Assembly: GCA_963811365.1 (NCBI GenBank)
Contig: CAWEQW010000005.1
Coordinates: forward strand, 1 to 64,000
Origin: CAWEQW01 sp963811365
Lineage (GTDB): Bacteria; Actinomycetota; Actinomycetes; Propionibacteriales; Nocardioidaceae
Length of the DNA stretch: 64,000 nucleotides
Direction: 5' to 3'
Below, one piece after another: positions 16,001 through 23,485 of this stretch (position 1 is its first letter; the number at the start of each line of letters is the position of its first letter). Under the pieces are notes generated by a model. The model ran no database searches. It saw only the letters and a list, made by a program, of their open reading frames with translations, and had not been told where the DNA came from. The translations under genes were made by a program, and so were the position numbers.

Positions 16001-16492
16001 GAGAACCTCGTCCTATTCGTTGGTGCATTAGGGTCAAATCGACTGTGAATCCAGTGTCAGGCACGAACGCCCCGTTGTGCTACTAAATCGGACCTCATGA
16101 GTTTGCAGTGCACATTCCTGCAAAAAGCACATTCGGCTGCAGGACCGGAGTATGAGGTGGATAATGTCCGGCTCGAATGGACGGAGACCCCGAAAGACGA
16201 GGAAACGACCATCTCACAGGGACCCCCACCTGCGCAGCAACCGGCGGTGGCTTTCTGTTGCGTGTTTGTGCAAGCGTCCTGAGCCTCACCGCGATGCATC
16301 GGGACTGCGAGGATTGCATGGCCATGCAGTCGCCGTCGGCCCCGGACCAACCGGTCAGGACTGCTCGCCCGTGCCGAAGGCGTAGCCGGCCGGCCGCGCC
16401 GGGTCTCGGGAACGCAGGAAGGCCCTGCCCGACCGTTCCCGGTCCGAACAAGGCCTTCCTGCGGCACTTCACCGACGCGCGGTCGGCGCCTG
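16001..16492. other. Gene-free, lower-GC region upstream of the secreted peptide
   Basis: No convincing gene. It contains GCACATTC...CTGCA twice (16110-16122 and 16127-16141), overlapping an inverted repeat TTTGCAG (16102-16108)/CTGCAAA (16119-16125). This lies about 100-140 nt upstream of the secreted peptide start and could be an operator. A palindrome TGCATGGCCATGCA lies near 16316. A hairpin with 12-bp arms CGCAGGAAGGCC (16413-16424)/GGCCTTCCTGCG (16452-16463) resembles a terminator. Base composition differs from the surrounding genes, as if this were older insertion debris. Confidence 0.5.
16413..16463. terminator. Candidate hairpin terminator with 12-bp stem
   Basis: Exact inverted repeat of 12 bp with a 27-nt loop that itself contains CGTTCCCG complementary to CGGGAACG at the stem base. 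It sits about 30 nt left of the 16-bp tRNA-end duplication that flanks the insertion element. Confidence 0.5.
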
Positions 16493-16508
16493 ACGGCGGA
16501 GGTGGCGG
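16493..16508. repeat. Left copy of 16-bp target duplication (tRNA-Ser 3' end)
   Basis: ACGGCGGAGGTGGCGG matches 17877-17892 exactly. The right copy includes the 3' end of tRNA-Ser(GCT). The insertion element begins with TGT at the next base. Confidence 0.75.
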
Positions 16509-16521
16509 TGTTCTGGTTCAG

Positions 16522-16578
16522 GACATCCCGGAGCCATGTCTCAAGACATCCCGGACTGATGTCGCGAGTCATCCCGGA
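16522..16578. repeat. Three 23-bp-spaced repeats at the IS left end
   Basis: G(A/T)CATCCCGGA recurs at 16522-16532, 16545-16555 and 16568-16578 with an exact 23-nt period, between the left terminus and the transposase start. Phased short repeats at a transposon end usually bind the transposase and may also autoregulate its promoter. Confidence 0.8.
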
Positions 16579-16609
16579 GTAGCCAGCTGAGCCCCACCAG
16601 CGTGCGGGC

Positions 16610-17812
16610 ATGTCACTCACCAGATTGCTGATCACCGCCGTGGTGGTCGAGAGCCGATCGGTTGCCCACGTCGCCGCCCAGTACGGCGTCTCCCAGTCCT
16701 GGCTGTTCGAGCTCGTGGCCCGCTACAAGGCCGAGGGCGAGGCTGCCTTCGAACCCCGCTCCCGTCGCCCGAAGACGGTTCCGCGGACCACACCCGCCGA
16801 GGTCGTCGAGCTGATCCTCGAGCTCCGCGAGAAGCTGACCGCCACCGGCTTGGACGCCGGACCCGACACCATCAAGTGGCACCTCGAGCACCACCACTCG
16901 GTCGCGGTGTCCAGGGCGACGATCTCGCGCTACCTGACCCGTCACGGCCTGGTTGTCCCGGAGCCGAAGAAGAAGCCGAAGTCGTCCTACATTCGCTTCG
17001 CCGCCGAGATGCCCAACGAGACCTGGCAGAGCGACTTCACCCACTACCGGCTCACCCGCCCCGACGGCCGCCCAAGCGCCGACACCGAGATCCTGACCTG
17101 GCTCGACGACTGCTCCCGCTACGCCCTCTCCGTGACGGCCCACGTCCGGGTCACCGGCCCCATCGTGCTGGCCACCTTCCGCCAAGCCGTTGCAGAACAC
17201 GGGATTCCCGCCTCCACGCTCACTGATAACGGGATGGTGTTCACCACCCGACTCTCCGGCGGCAAGGGTGGCCGCAACCACCTGGAGACCGAACTTCGAC
17301 GTCTCAACGTGGTCCAGAAGAACGGGCGACCGAACCACCCCACCACCCAAGGCAAGGTCGAGCGGTTCCAGCAGACACTGAAGAAGTGGCTGCGCGCCCA
17401 GCCCGAACAGCCGTCCACGATCGACGACCTCCAAGCCCTCCTCGACGCGTTCGCCGAGGAGTACAACGAGCACCGGCCCCACCGGTCCCTGCCGCACCGG
17501 GCGACCCCGGCCACCGTCTACACCAGCCGCCCCAAGGCGGGCCCACAGACCGGCGCGCGCGAGAACGACACCCACGACCGGGTCCGCCACGACCGCATCG
17601 ACAAAGCCGGCAAGGTCACGCTGCGCTACCACGGCCAGCTCTACAGCATCGGCATCGGCCGAACCCACACCGGAACCCGCGTCCTCGTCCTGGCCCAGGA
17701 CCTCGACATCCGCATCATCGACGCCGCCACCGGCGAGCTCCTGCGCGAGCTCGTCCTCGACCCATCCAAGCGCTACCAAGGCACCGGCCGACCACCCGGC
17801 CCGAGGCGCTGA
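16610..17812 (+). CDS. IS481-family-like DDE transposase
   Basis: 400 residues, complete and not frameshifted. An N-terminal HTH (VAHVAAQYGVSQSWLFELVA, about 19-38) and a second HTH (VSRATISRYLTRHGLV, about 100-115) precede an rve/DDE catalytic core: Asp142 in WQSDFTHY, Asp206 in TDNGMVF and Glu251 in GKVERFQQ. A C-terminal beta-rich domain ends in GTGRPPGPRR. It fills most of the element between its termini, so the IS may be active. The start is ATG 16610, just after the 23-bp repeats. Confidence 0.93.
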   Translation: MSLTRLLITAVVVESRSVAHVAAQYGVSQSWLFELVARYKAEGEAAFEPRSRRPKTVPRTTPAEVVELILELREKLTATGLDAGPDTIKWHLEHHHSVAVSRATISRYLTRHGLVVPEPKKKPKSSYIRFAAEMPNETWQSDFTHYRLTRPDGRPSADTEILTWLDDCSRYALSVTAHVRVTGPIVLATFRQAVAEHGIPASTLTDNGMVFTTRLSGGKGGRNHLETELRRLNVVQKNGRPNHPTTQGKVERFQQTLKKWLRAQPEQPSTIDDLQALLDAFAEEYNEHRPHRSLPHRATPATVYTSRPKAGPQTGARENDTHDRVRHDRIDKAGKVTLRYHGQLYSIGIGRTHTGTRVLVLAQDLDIRIIDAATGELLRELVLDPSKRYQGTGRPPGPRR

Positions 17813-17876
17813 AACGAAGGAGGGCCGAACCCACGTCTATTGGGTTCGGCCCTCCACGATGTCTTGAGACATCACA

Positions 17877-17892
17877 ACGGCGGAGGTGGCGG
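17877..17892. repeat. Right copy of 16-bp target duplication
   Basis: Same sequence as 16493-16508. It spans the last 12 nt of the tRNA-Ser gene (including the acceptor strand) plus 4 nt beyond, so insertion regenerated an intact tRNA 3' end. Confidence 0.75.
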
Positions 17893-17968
17893 GATTTGAA
17901 CCCGCGAGAGGGGTTAGCCCTCAACCCGCTTAGCAGGCGGGCGCCATAGGCCACTAGGCGACACCTCC
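17881..17968 (-). tRNA. tRNA-Ser(GCT)
   Basis: 88 nt on the minus strand with acceptor stem GGAGGTG/CACCTCC, anticodon loop CTGCTAA (GCT), a long serine-type variable arm (TGAGGGCTAACCCCTC) and T-loop TTCAAAT. CCA is not encoded. The gene remains complete despite the adjacent insertion. Confidence 0.95.
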
Positions 17969-18043
17969 AGGCAGCCAGCACAGGCTACCGGAGCCGCGCG
18001 ACCCGGGGCGAATCGGGCGAGCCCCCGGAGCGCGGGAGGACTC

Positions 18044-18493
18044 TCAGCCCAGTGGTCGGTACCCGTGACCACGGTTGAGGTGCTGCTGCAGGGTCCGCAC
18101 GAAGTCGTCCGGCTGAACCCCCAGGACGTCGACCGGGATCGTCGTGGTGCTCCCGTCGCGGAGCCGAAGCACCACGCACCGCTCGCGCTCGACCACCGTC
18201 GCGACGGCGTCCTCGACGTCGAGCCACGGCGCCTGGTGCACGCCGGCACCGCGGACGTAGCGCACCGTGTAGCCGGTCTCGCCCAGCCGGACCACGACGG
18301 TGCGCCGGGCCAGCAGCACGAGCCCGACCGCACCCAGCAACAGCACCACCGCACCGACCGGCAGCACGACGACCGGTACGCCGAGCACGGCGGTGAGCAC
18401 CGCCAGCACCACGACGAGCACGCCGACGGCGAGCAGCAGCACCCCCGTCAGGCGGACGACGAAGGCCGCGGAGAGCCGATACTCGGAAACCAC
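18044..18493 (-). CDS. Membrane protein with PH-like domain, unknown function
   Basis: 149 residues from GTG 18493. Two strongly hydrophobic segments (FVVRLTGVLLLAVGVLVVVL, about 11-30, and VVVLPVGAVVLLLGAVGLVL, about 41-60) precede a beta-rich soluble part. That part contains RRTVVVRLGETGYTVRYVRG and CVVLRLRDGSTTTIPVDVLG, resembling the short PH-like (bPH2/YdbS-type) domains of actinobacterial membrane proteins. No clear ribosome binding site is visible, so the start may be leaderless. Family assignment is tentative. Confidence 0.65.
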   Translation of the reverse strand: MVSEYRLSAAFVVRLTGVLLLAVGVLVVVLAVLTAVLGVPVVVLPVGAVVLLLGAVGLVLLARRTVVVRLGETGYTVRYVRGAGVHQAPWLDVEDAVATVVERERCVVLRLRDGSTTTIPVDVLGVQPDDFVRTLQQHLNRGHGYRPLG

Positions 18494-18621
18494 ATGCCCG
18501 ATTAGACCGAAGCGGACTGGTCCTGGCCAACTGGGGGTCCCGCGTGTCTTGTCAGGATCCCGTGTCAGGGGTCACACTGCAGTTCCCCCATCGCGCAGGT
18601 CCCGGGTCGGAGGTGACCGCG

Positions 18622-18981
18622 ATGACCGGTCTGGAACACGCCATCCTCGGGCTCAAGCAAGCCTTGAACGCGCCGCGGCGGCATCACATGTGGCGCTGGC
18701 TCGTGCGACACCGGATGGCCGGGGTGAAGGATGCGCTGACCGCTGAGAGCTCCCGCGAGCCGGACGGCTGGTTGGCCGCCCGCGAGGTCGGGCTGCTGCG
18801 CGAGGCAGCATCGCTGCTCGCCCGGCTGACCGTGCTCGGCCCTCAGGTGCTGACGGCCCCGGACGTCGAACCGGTGCGCCGGGAGCTGCTCCGCCTGGTG
18901 GTCGACCTCGAGCACCACCGGCAGCGGGTCAACGACCTGGTCTACGACAGCGTCGCGCTGGAGCTCGGCGGCTCGGAGTAG
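18622..18981 (+). CDS. Conserved hypothetical protein
   Basis: 119 residues from ATG 18622, with GGAGG 9 nt upstream; GTG 18613 is an alternative. The sequence is helical with a hydrophobic-basic face: LGLKQALNAPRRHHMWRWLV, then WLAAREVGLLREAASLLARL, and a C-terminal LRLVVDLEHHRQRVNDLVYD. No catalytic motif or membrane segment is apparent. It may be a small helical-bundle adaptor. It stands between two tRNA-Ser genes with no obvious partner. Confidence 0.65.
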   Translation: MTGLEHAILGLKQALNAPRRHHMWRWLVRHRMAGVKDALTAESSREPDGWLAAREVGLLREAASLLARLTVLGPQVLTAPDVEPVRRELLRLVVDLEHHRQRVNDLVYDSVALELGGSE

Positions 18982-19012
18982 CGGGCCGGTCCGCCGGACG
19001 GCGTGGCCCTGG

Positions 19013-19101
19013 CAGAGGGGGCGGGATTCGAACCCGCGGCTGACATCTCTGCCAGCGACCGCTTTCAAGGCGGTTCCGATCGGCCACTCCGGCACCCCTC
19101 C
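19013..19101 (-). tRNA. tRNA-Ser(TGA)
   Basis: 89 nt on the minus strand. Acceptor GGAGGGG pairs with CCCCTCT, the anticodon loop is CTTGAAA (TGA), there is a serine-type long variable arm, and the T-arm has TTCGAAT. CCA is not encoded. Confidence 0.95.
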
Positions 19102-19170
19102 ATGGCAGTCGAGGCGGCTGAGGCGCCCGGACTCCCGGGCGAGCAGTCTAGTGTCCGGCCACGGCCGTGG

Positions 19171-19959
19171 TCAGAGCCGCCTGTTGGCGAGGGACGGGTT
19201 GGTCCCCCGCGACCGCTCGAGGTCCCGCCGGTCCACGACCGCCCGCAGCACCGCCGGCCCGTCGCCGGCCTCCGCGAGCACGTCCCCGCTGGGCGCCACC
19301 ACCAGGGAGTGGCCCGTGTAGCGCGGTCCGGGCTGACCGGCCGCCGCGACGTACACCGTGTTCTCGATGGCCCGGGCCTTCACCAGCGTCTGCCAGTGCT
19401 CCACCTTCCGGGGGCCGGCCACCCACGCCGACGGCACCACGAGGACGTCGACCCCGTCGAGCGTGAGCGCCCGGGCGAGCTCGGGGAACCGCAGGTCGTA
19501 GCAGGTCATCAGGCCGACACGGACACCGCAGACCTCGACCTGCACCGGCTCGAGCTCCCCGGCGAGCAGGCGGTCGGACTCGCGGTAGCCGAACGAGTCG
19601 TAGAGGTGGATCTTCCGGTACGACGTCCGCAGGCCGTGGTCGTCGACGACGACGAGCGTGTTGTACGGCCGGTCCGGATCCTCGCTGGTCTCGAACATGC
19701 CGGCCACGATCGTGGTGCGGTGCCGACCGGCCACCTCGGTCAGTGTCTGCACGAACGGACCGTCGAGCTTCTCCGCGTACGCCGAGATGTCCGAGCCCGG
19801 GCTGCCGAAGTCGCGCATGAAGGCCTCGGGGAAGACCACCAGGCCGGGCCGGGGATGCTCGGCCGCGACCGCGCCGCACGCGGCGGCGACGGCATCCCGG
19901 TTCTCGGCGGGGTCGAGGGCGGCGGCGTGCTGGACGAGCGCGAGGTCGAGGATGGCCAC
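19171..19959 (-). CDS. Nitrilase-superfamily carbon-nitrogen hydrolase (amidase)
   Basis: 262 residues with the Glu-Lys-Cys triad of the superfamily: Glu45 in VVFPEAFMRDF, Lys116 in YRKIHLYDSFG and Cys153 in MTCYDLRFPE. The YRKIHLYD and TCYDLRFPE forms are closest to the Nit1/omega-amidase branch, which clears deaminated glutathione or alpha-keto amides. The exact substrate is inferred. The gene is divergent from the MobA-like gene with 38 bp between starts. Confidence 0.9.
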   Translation of the reverse strand: MAILDLALVQHAAALDPAENRDAVAAACGAVAAEHPRPGLVVFPEAFMRDFGSPGSDISAYAEKLDGPFVQTLTEVAGRHRTTIVAGMFETSEDPDRPYNTLVVVDDHGLRTSYRKIHLYDSFGYRESDRLLAGELEPVQVEVCGVRVGLMTCYDLRFPELARALTLDGVDVLVVPSAWVAGPRKVEHWQTLVKARAIENTVYVAAAGQPGPRYTGHSLVVAPSGDVLAEAGDGPAVLRAVVDRRDLERSRGTNPSLANRRL

Positions 19960-19997
19960 TCCCCCAGCCTGCCACTCCCGCCTGAGAGACTGCGAGG

Positions 19998-20582
19998 GTG
20001 ACCCGAACCCGCCCCGTTCCTGCCCTGGGCGCCGTGGTGCTCGCCGGCGGCCGTGGCCGCCGTCTCGGCGGGACGGAGAAGGCGCGGCTCCAGGTGGACG
20101 GGGTCAGCCTGCTCGAGCGTGCGCTGGCCGCGACCGCGACGGCCGACCCGGTGGTCGTGGTCGGTCCGCAGGTGCCCACCGGGCGCCCCGTCGGGTGGAC
20201 CCGGGAGCAGCCGCCGGGCGGAGGGCCCGCGGCCGGGCTGCTGGCCGGCCTCGACGCGCTGGACCCCCGGCCGGTGCTGGTGTGCGTCCTCGCCGTGGAC
20301 ATGCCCCTGGTCGACGCCGGGACCGTCGGTCGGCTGCGCGCCGCCCTCGAACGGCGCGGTGACGCCGACGGAGCGGTGCTGCGCGACCACACCGGCCGCC
20401 GTCAGCCGCTCGCCGCGGTCTACCGCACGGCGGCCCTGCTCGCCGTACGCCCCGACCGGGACGCCGAGAACGGCCTGCCGATGCACCGGCTCGTCGCCGC
20501 GCTGTCCCTCGTGGAGGTGCCCGCCACAGGCGAGGAGGCTCACGATGTGGACACCTGGGAGGACCTGCGCCGCCTCGAGTGA
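19998..20582 (+). CDS. mobA: MobA-like molybdenum cofactor nucleotidyltransferase
   Basis: 194 residues from GTG 19998. The nucleotide-binding signature LAGGRGRRLGGTEKARL (about 16-32) and the metal-binding Asp in VLAVDMPLVD (about 93-102) are those of the MobA/NTP_transf_3 family, which attaches a nucleotide to molybdopterin. The C-terminal DVDTWEDL is also typical. A DUF6457-type small gene follows, an association seen with mobA in actinobacteria. It could act on a related nucleotide-sugar, but the motif spacing favours MobA. Confidence 0.82.
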   Translation: MTRTRPVPALGAVVLAGGRGRRLGGTEKARLQVDGVSLLERALAATATADPVVVVGPQVPTGRPVGWTREQPPGGGPAAGLLAGLDALDPRPVLVCVLAVDMPLVDAGTVGRLRAALERRGDADGAVLRDHTGRRQPLAAVYRTAALLAVRPDRDAENGLPMHRLVAALSLVEVPATGEEAHDVDTWEDLRRLE

Positions 20583-20651
20583 GGAGCACGACAGGCGACC
20601 AAATCGCCACGGCAGGTTGCGTATCGCGCCGGCCCGTATGAGTCTTGACGG

Positions 20652-20954
20652 GTGACCCTGCACGACTGGATAGACGAACTCTGCGACGCCCTCGACATCG
20701 ACGTCGAGCTCGACGAGGGGCTGGTGCTCGATGTGGCACGCGATGCCGCCCACAACGTGGAGCGGCCTGCGGCGCCGATCACCACCTACCTGCTCGGCTA
20801 CGCCGCCGCGGTGCACGCCGCCGACCCTGAGAAGGTCGAGGAGCTTGCCGGCAAGGCGACGACCCTGGCCGAGCGGTTCGGAGGTGATGACGTCAGCGCC
20901 GACGACTTCGAGGAGGAGGAGGCCGGCGACGAGGAGCTCGTCGACGTCGAGTGA
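20652..20954 (+). CDS. DUF6457-like small acidic protein
   Basis: 100 residues: TLHDWIDELCDALDIDVELD, then VLDVARDAAHNVERPAAPIT with TYLLGYAAAV, and an acidic tail EEEEAGDEELVDVE. The DWIDELC...ARDVAHNVERPAAPLTTFL pattern is the DUF6457 family found next to, or fused with, MobA-like proteins. A role in molybdenum cofactor handling is inferred from the neighbour only. Confidence 0.75.
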   Translation: MTLHDWIDELCDALDIDVELDEGLVLDVARDAAHNVERPAAPITTYLLGYAAAVHAADPEKVEELAGKATTLAERFGGDDVSADDFEEEEAGDEELVDVE

Positions 20955-20987
20955 CCGGGCCTGGGACCGGGGTCCTAGGGTGGTTGC

Positions 20988-21956
20988 ATGCATGCAGTCA
21001 TCGCCACCGAGCCCGGCGGGCCGGAGGCTCTCGGAGTCGTCGAACGTCCCGACCCACGGCCCGGTGAGGGCGAGGTGGTCATCGACATGGTGGCCACCGC
21101 CGTCAACCGTGCCGACATCCTCCAGAGGCGCGGCTTCTACCCACCGCCGCCCGGCGCGTCCGACGTCCTCGGCCTCGAGTGCTCCGGGGTGGTGTCCGAG
21201 GTCGGCCCCGGGGTCGAGCAGTGGTCGCCCGGGGACGAGGTGTGCGCGCTGCTCGCCGGCGGCGGGTACGCCGAGAAGGTGCTGGTCCCGGCCGGCCAGG
21301 TGATGCCCGTGCCGACCGGTGTCGACGTGGTGACCGCGGCCGCGCTGCCGGAGGTCGCCGCCACGGTGTGGTCCAACGTGTTCATGATCGCCGGCCTGCA
21401 GCGCGACGAGACGCTGCTGGTGCACGGCGGCGGCGGCGGCATCGGCACCATGGCCATCCAGCTCGCGCATGCCCTCGGCGCCCGCGTGGTCGCCACCGCC
21501 GGGTCGGCGGCCAAGCTCGAGCTGTCCCGGTCGCTCGGCGCGGACCACGCGGTGGACTACAAGAACGAGGACTTCGTGGAGGTCGTGCGCGGGCTCGGCG
21601 GCGCCGACGTGATCCTCGACCACCTCGGCGGCTCCTACCTCGCGCGCAACGTGGCCGCGCTGGCCACCGAGGGACGGCTCGTGGTGATCGGCACCATGGG
21701 CGGCGCGAAGGGCGAGCTCAACCTCGGCGCGCTGCTGGCCAAGCGCGGCGCGGTGATCGCCACCACGCTGCGCGCCCGGCCGGTTGCCGAGAAGTCCGCG
21801 ATCTGCGCCGCGGTCGTCGAGCACGTGTGGCCGCTGGTCGCCGAGCGGACCGTGCGGCCGCTCGTGCACACCACGCTCCCGCTCGAGAAGGCTGGTGAGG
21901 CACATCGCATCATGGAGGCCAGCGACCACTCCGGCAAGATCGTCCTCACTGCGTAA
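20988..21956 (+). CDS. NAD(P)H quinone oxidoreductase (zeta-crystallin/PIG3-like)
   Basis: 322 residues, zinc-less medium-chain dehydrogenase. The N-terminal GroES-like domain has RADILQRRGFYPPPPGASDV, the PIG3-type substrate loop. The Rossmann motif HGGGGGIGTMAIQLA (about 145-159) binds NADPH. The C-terminal HRIMEASDHSGKIVLT is typical. Such enzymes reduce quinones or alpha,beta-unsaturated ketones. The gene starts at ATG 20988, 33 nt after the preceding stop, and is followed 9 nt later by bpa. Confidence 0.9.
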   Translation: MHAVIATEPGGPEALGVVERPDPRPGEGEVVIDMVATAVNRADILQRRGFYPPPPGASDVLGLECSGVVSEVGPGVEQWSPGDEVCALLAGGGYAEKVLVPAGQVMPVPTGVDVVTAAALPEVAATVWSNVFMIAGLQRDETLLVHGGGGGIGTMAIQLAHALGARVVATAGSAAKLELSRSLGADHAVDYKNEDFVEVVRGLGGADVILDHLGGSYLARNVAALATEGRLVVIGTMGGAKGELNLGALLAKRGAVIATTLRARPVAEKSAICAAVVEHVWPLVAERTVRPLVHTTLPLEKAGEAHRIMEASDHSGKIVLTA

Positions 21957-21965
21957 GGTGGATGC

Positions 21966-22568
21966 ATGACCGACCAGAGCTCCTCCGGCAGCACCGGCCC
22001 CGAGGACCCGCGCATCGTCGTGGTGGGTCCGGACGGCATGGCGGCGTCCGGCGGCCGGCCGCGCTCGGGATCCCCGGAGCCCGACATGGCGGACGAGGAG
22101 GACGACGAGCGGCACATCACCGACCTCGTGGAGCAGCCCGCGAAGGTGATGCGCATCGGCAGCATGATCCGCCAGCTCCTCGACGAGGTGAAGGCGGCTC
22201 CCCTCGACGAGGCCAGCCGGGCCCGGCTCGCGGAGATCCACCGTTCCTCGATCAAGGAGCTCGAGGACGGCCTCGCGCCTGAGCTCGTCGAGGAGCTCGA
22301 GCGGCTCTCCCTCCCGTTCAGCTCCGAGACCCCCAGCGAGCCCGAGCTGCGGATCGCGCAGGCCCAGCTCGTGGGCTGGCTCGAGGGGCTCTTCCACGGC
22401 ATCCAGACCGCGATCTACGCCCAGCAGATGGCTGCCCGTGCACAGCTCGAGCAGATGCGCCGGGCACTGCCGCAGGGAGTGCTCTCCGAGCAGGCGCTCC
22501 AGGCCGCCCAGCAGGCCGCGGCGGGCGAGCAGGGCGACGGGCCGGGCCGCTCCGGGATGTACCTCTGA
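21966..22568 (+). CDS. bpa: Bacterial proteasome activator Bpa (PafE)
   Basis: 200 residues. It forms the ATP-independent ring activator of the 20S proteasome. The family core is recognisable: EQPAKVMRIGSMIRQLLDEV (about 58-77), LEIHRSSIKELEDGL-like and LVGWLEGLFHGIQTAIYAQQ. The extreme C-terminus is GMYL, corresponding to the GQYL motif that docks into the proteasome; the Gln-to-Met change is conservative in position but worth noting. The N-terminal 40 residues are disordered and acidic. The 134-nt convergent gap to sdhB holds nothing I can support. Confidence 0.92.
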   Translation: MTDQSSSGSTGPEDPRIVVVGPDGMAASGGRPRSGSPEPDMADEEDDERHITDLVEQPAKVMRIGSMIRQLLDEVKAAPLDEASRARLAEIHRSSIKELEDGLAPELVEELERLSLPFSSETPSEPELRIAQAQLVGWLEGLFHGIQTAIYAQQMAARAQLEQMRRALPQGVLSEQALQAAQQAAAGEQGDGPGRSGMYL

Positions 22569-22702
22569 GGGCCGGTCGGCCGTCACGTCGCAGGTTCGGG
22601 CGCACCGGAGCGCACGCCCGGGTCAGCCGGTGAGCGCGTCGGTGCGTCGGGCGAGTCGGCGTCGGCCTGCTGCCGGCTGAGCACCTCGGAGGGCCGCCGT
22701 AC

Positions 22703-23479
22703 TCACTGCGACGAGGCGGGCTCGTCGCGGTGGTCGCGGCGGAAGATCTTCGAGCCCAGCCAGACGACCGGGTCGAACCTGCGGTCCGCGACCCGCTCCT
22801 TCATCGGGATGATCGCGTTGTCGGTGATCTTGATGCCCTCGGGGCAGACCTCCGTGCAGCACTTGGTGATGTTGCACATGCCGATGCCCGCCGCGTCCTG
22901 GGCGAGCCGCCGCCGGTCGTGGGTGTCGAGCGGGTGCATGTCGAGCTCGGCGTACCTCAGGAAGAACCGCGGCCCGGAGAACGCCGGCTTGTTCTCCTCG
23001 TGGTCGCGTACGACGTGGCAGGTGTTCTGGCACAGGAAGCACTCGATGCACTTGCGGAACTCCTGGCCGCGCTCGACGTCGACCTGCATCATCCGGCGCC
23101 TGCCGTCGGGATCGCGCGGGGTCGGCGCGAAGGCCGGCAGCTCGCGGGCCTTCTCGTAGTTGTACGACACGTCGGTGACCAGGTCGCGGATGACCGGGAA
23201 CGAGCGCAGCGGGGTGAGCGTGATCGTGTCGGTCTCCTCGAAGTCCGACAGCCGGGTCATGCACATCAGGCGCGGTCGGCCGTTGATCTCCGCGCTGCAC
23301 GAGCCGCACTTGCCGGCCTTGCAGTTCCAGCGCACCGCGAGGTCACCGAGCTGGGTGGCCTGCAGGCGGTGGACCGCGTCGAGGACGACCTCGCCGTCCT
23401 CGACCGGCACGGTGTAGTCCCCCAGGTCCCCGCCGCTGCGGTCGCCGCGCCAGACGCGCATCTTCAGGTCGTAGCCCAT
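22703..23479 (-). CDS. sdhB: Succinate dehydrogenase iron-sulfur subunit (Sdh1 type)
   Basis: 258 residues. The N-terminal ferredoxin domain has Cys53, 58, 61 and 73 for [2Fe-2S] (WNCKAGKCGSC...MCM). The C-terminal domain has CIECFLCQNTC (144-154) and MCNITKCCTEVCP (202-213) for the [4Fe-4S] and third clusters. It is a succinate-quinone oxidoreductase electron-transfer subunit. It starts 6 nt after the sdhA stop and is last in the operon. The length and CIECFLCQNTCH form match the mycobacterial Rv0247c-type (Sdh1) enzyme. Confidence 0.95.
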   Translation of the reverse strand: MGYDLKMRVWRGDRSGGDLGDYTVPVEDGEVVLDAVHRLQATQLGDLAVRWNCKAGKCGSCSAEINGRPRLMCMTRLSDFEETDTITLTPLRSFPVIRDLVTDVSYNYEKARELPAFAPTPRDPDGRRRMMQVDVERGQEFRKCIECFLCQNTCHVVRDHEENKPAFSGPRFFLRYAELDMHPLDTHDRRRLAQDAAGIGMCNITKCCTEVCPEGIKITDNAIIPMKERVADRRFDPVVWLGSKIFRRDHRDEPASSQ

Positions 23480-23485
23480 GGCCCC

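Larger units (their letters stand above)
16509..17876 (+). mobile_element. IS481-like insertion sequence at the 3' end of tRNA-Ser
   Basis: The 1368-bp element starts TGTTCTGGTTCAGGACATC and ends with the complement of TGTGATGTCTCAAGACATC. The two ends agree at about 18 of the first 27 positions, including the terminal TGT/ACA and an aligned GACATC. It carries one DDE transposase gene. A perfect 16-bp direct repeat flanks it on both sides. TGT termini and a single rve-type transposase are typical of IS481-related elements. An alternative inner boundary, the exact 14-bp repeat TGTCTCAAGACATC at 16537 and its complement ending at 17871, gives no flanking duplication, so I prefer the outer one. 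Confidence 0.8.

Noticed and set aside
15819..16064. An 81-residue minus-strand frame over the secreted peptide
   Set aside because: His/Arg-rich shifted frame; the 53-residue frame has a signal peptide and ribosome binding site.
16097..16282. A 61-residue plus-strand frame upstream of the IS
   Set aside because: No ribosome binding site, no codon bias, and it covers the repeat-rich presumed regulatory segment.
16537..17871. Exact 14-bp repeats TGTCTCAAGACATC as the IS ends
   Set aside because: They give no flanking duplication and leave unexplained bases before the 16-bp direct repeat; the outer TGT/ACA ends fit better.
19740..22586. A 948-residue minus-strand open frame
   Set aside because: Antisense to the MobA-like, DUF6457, quinone reductase and bpa genes, which have clear motifs and tight spacing.
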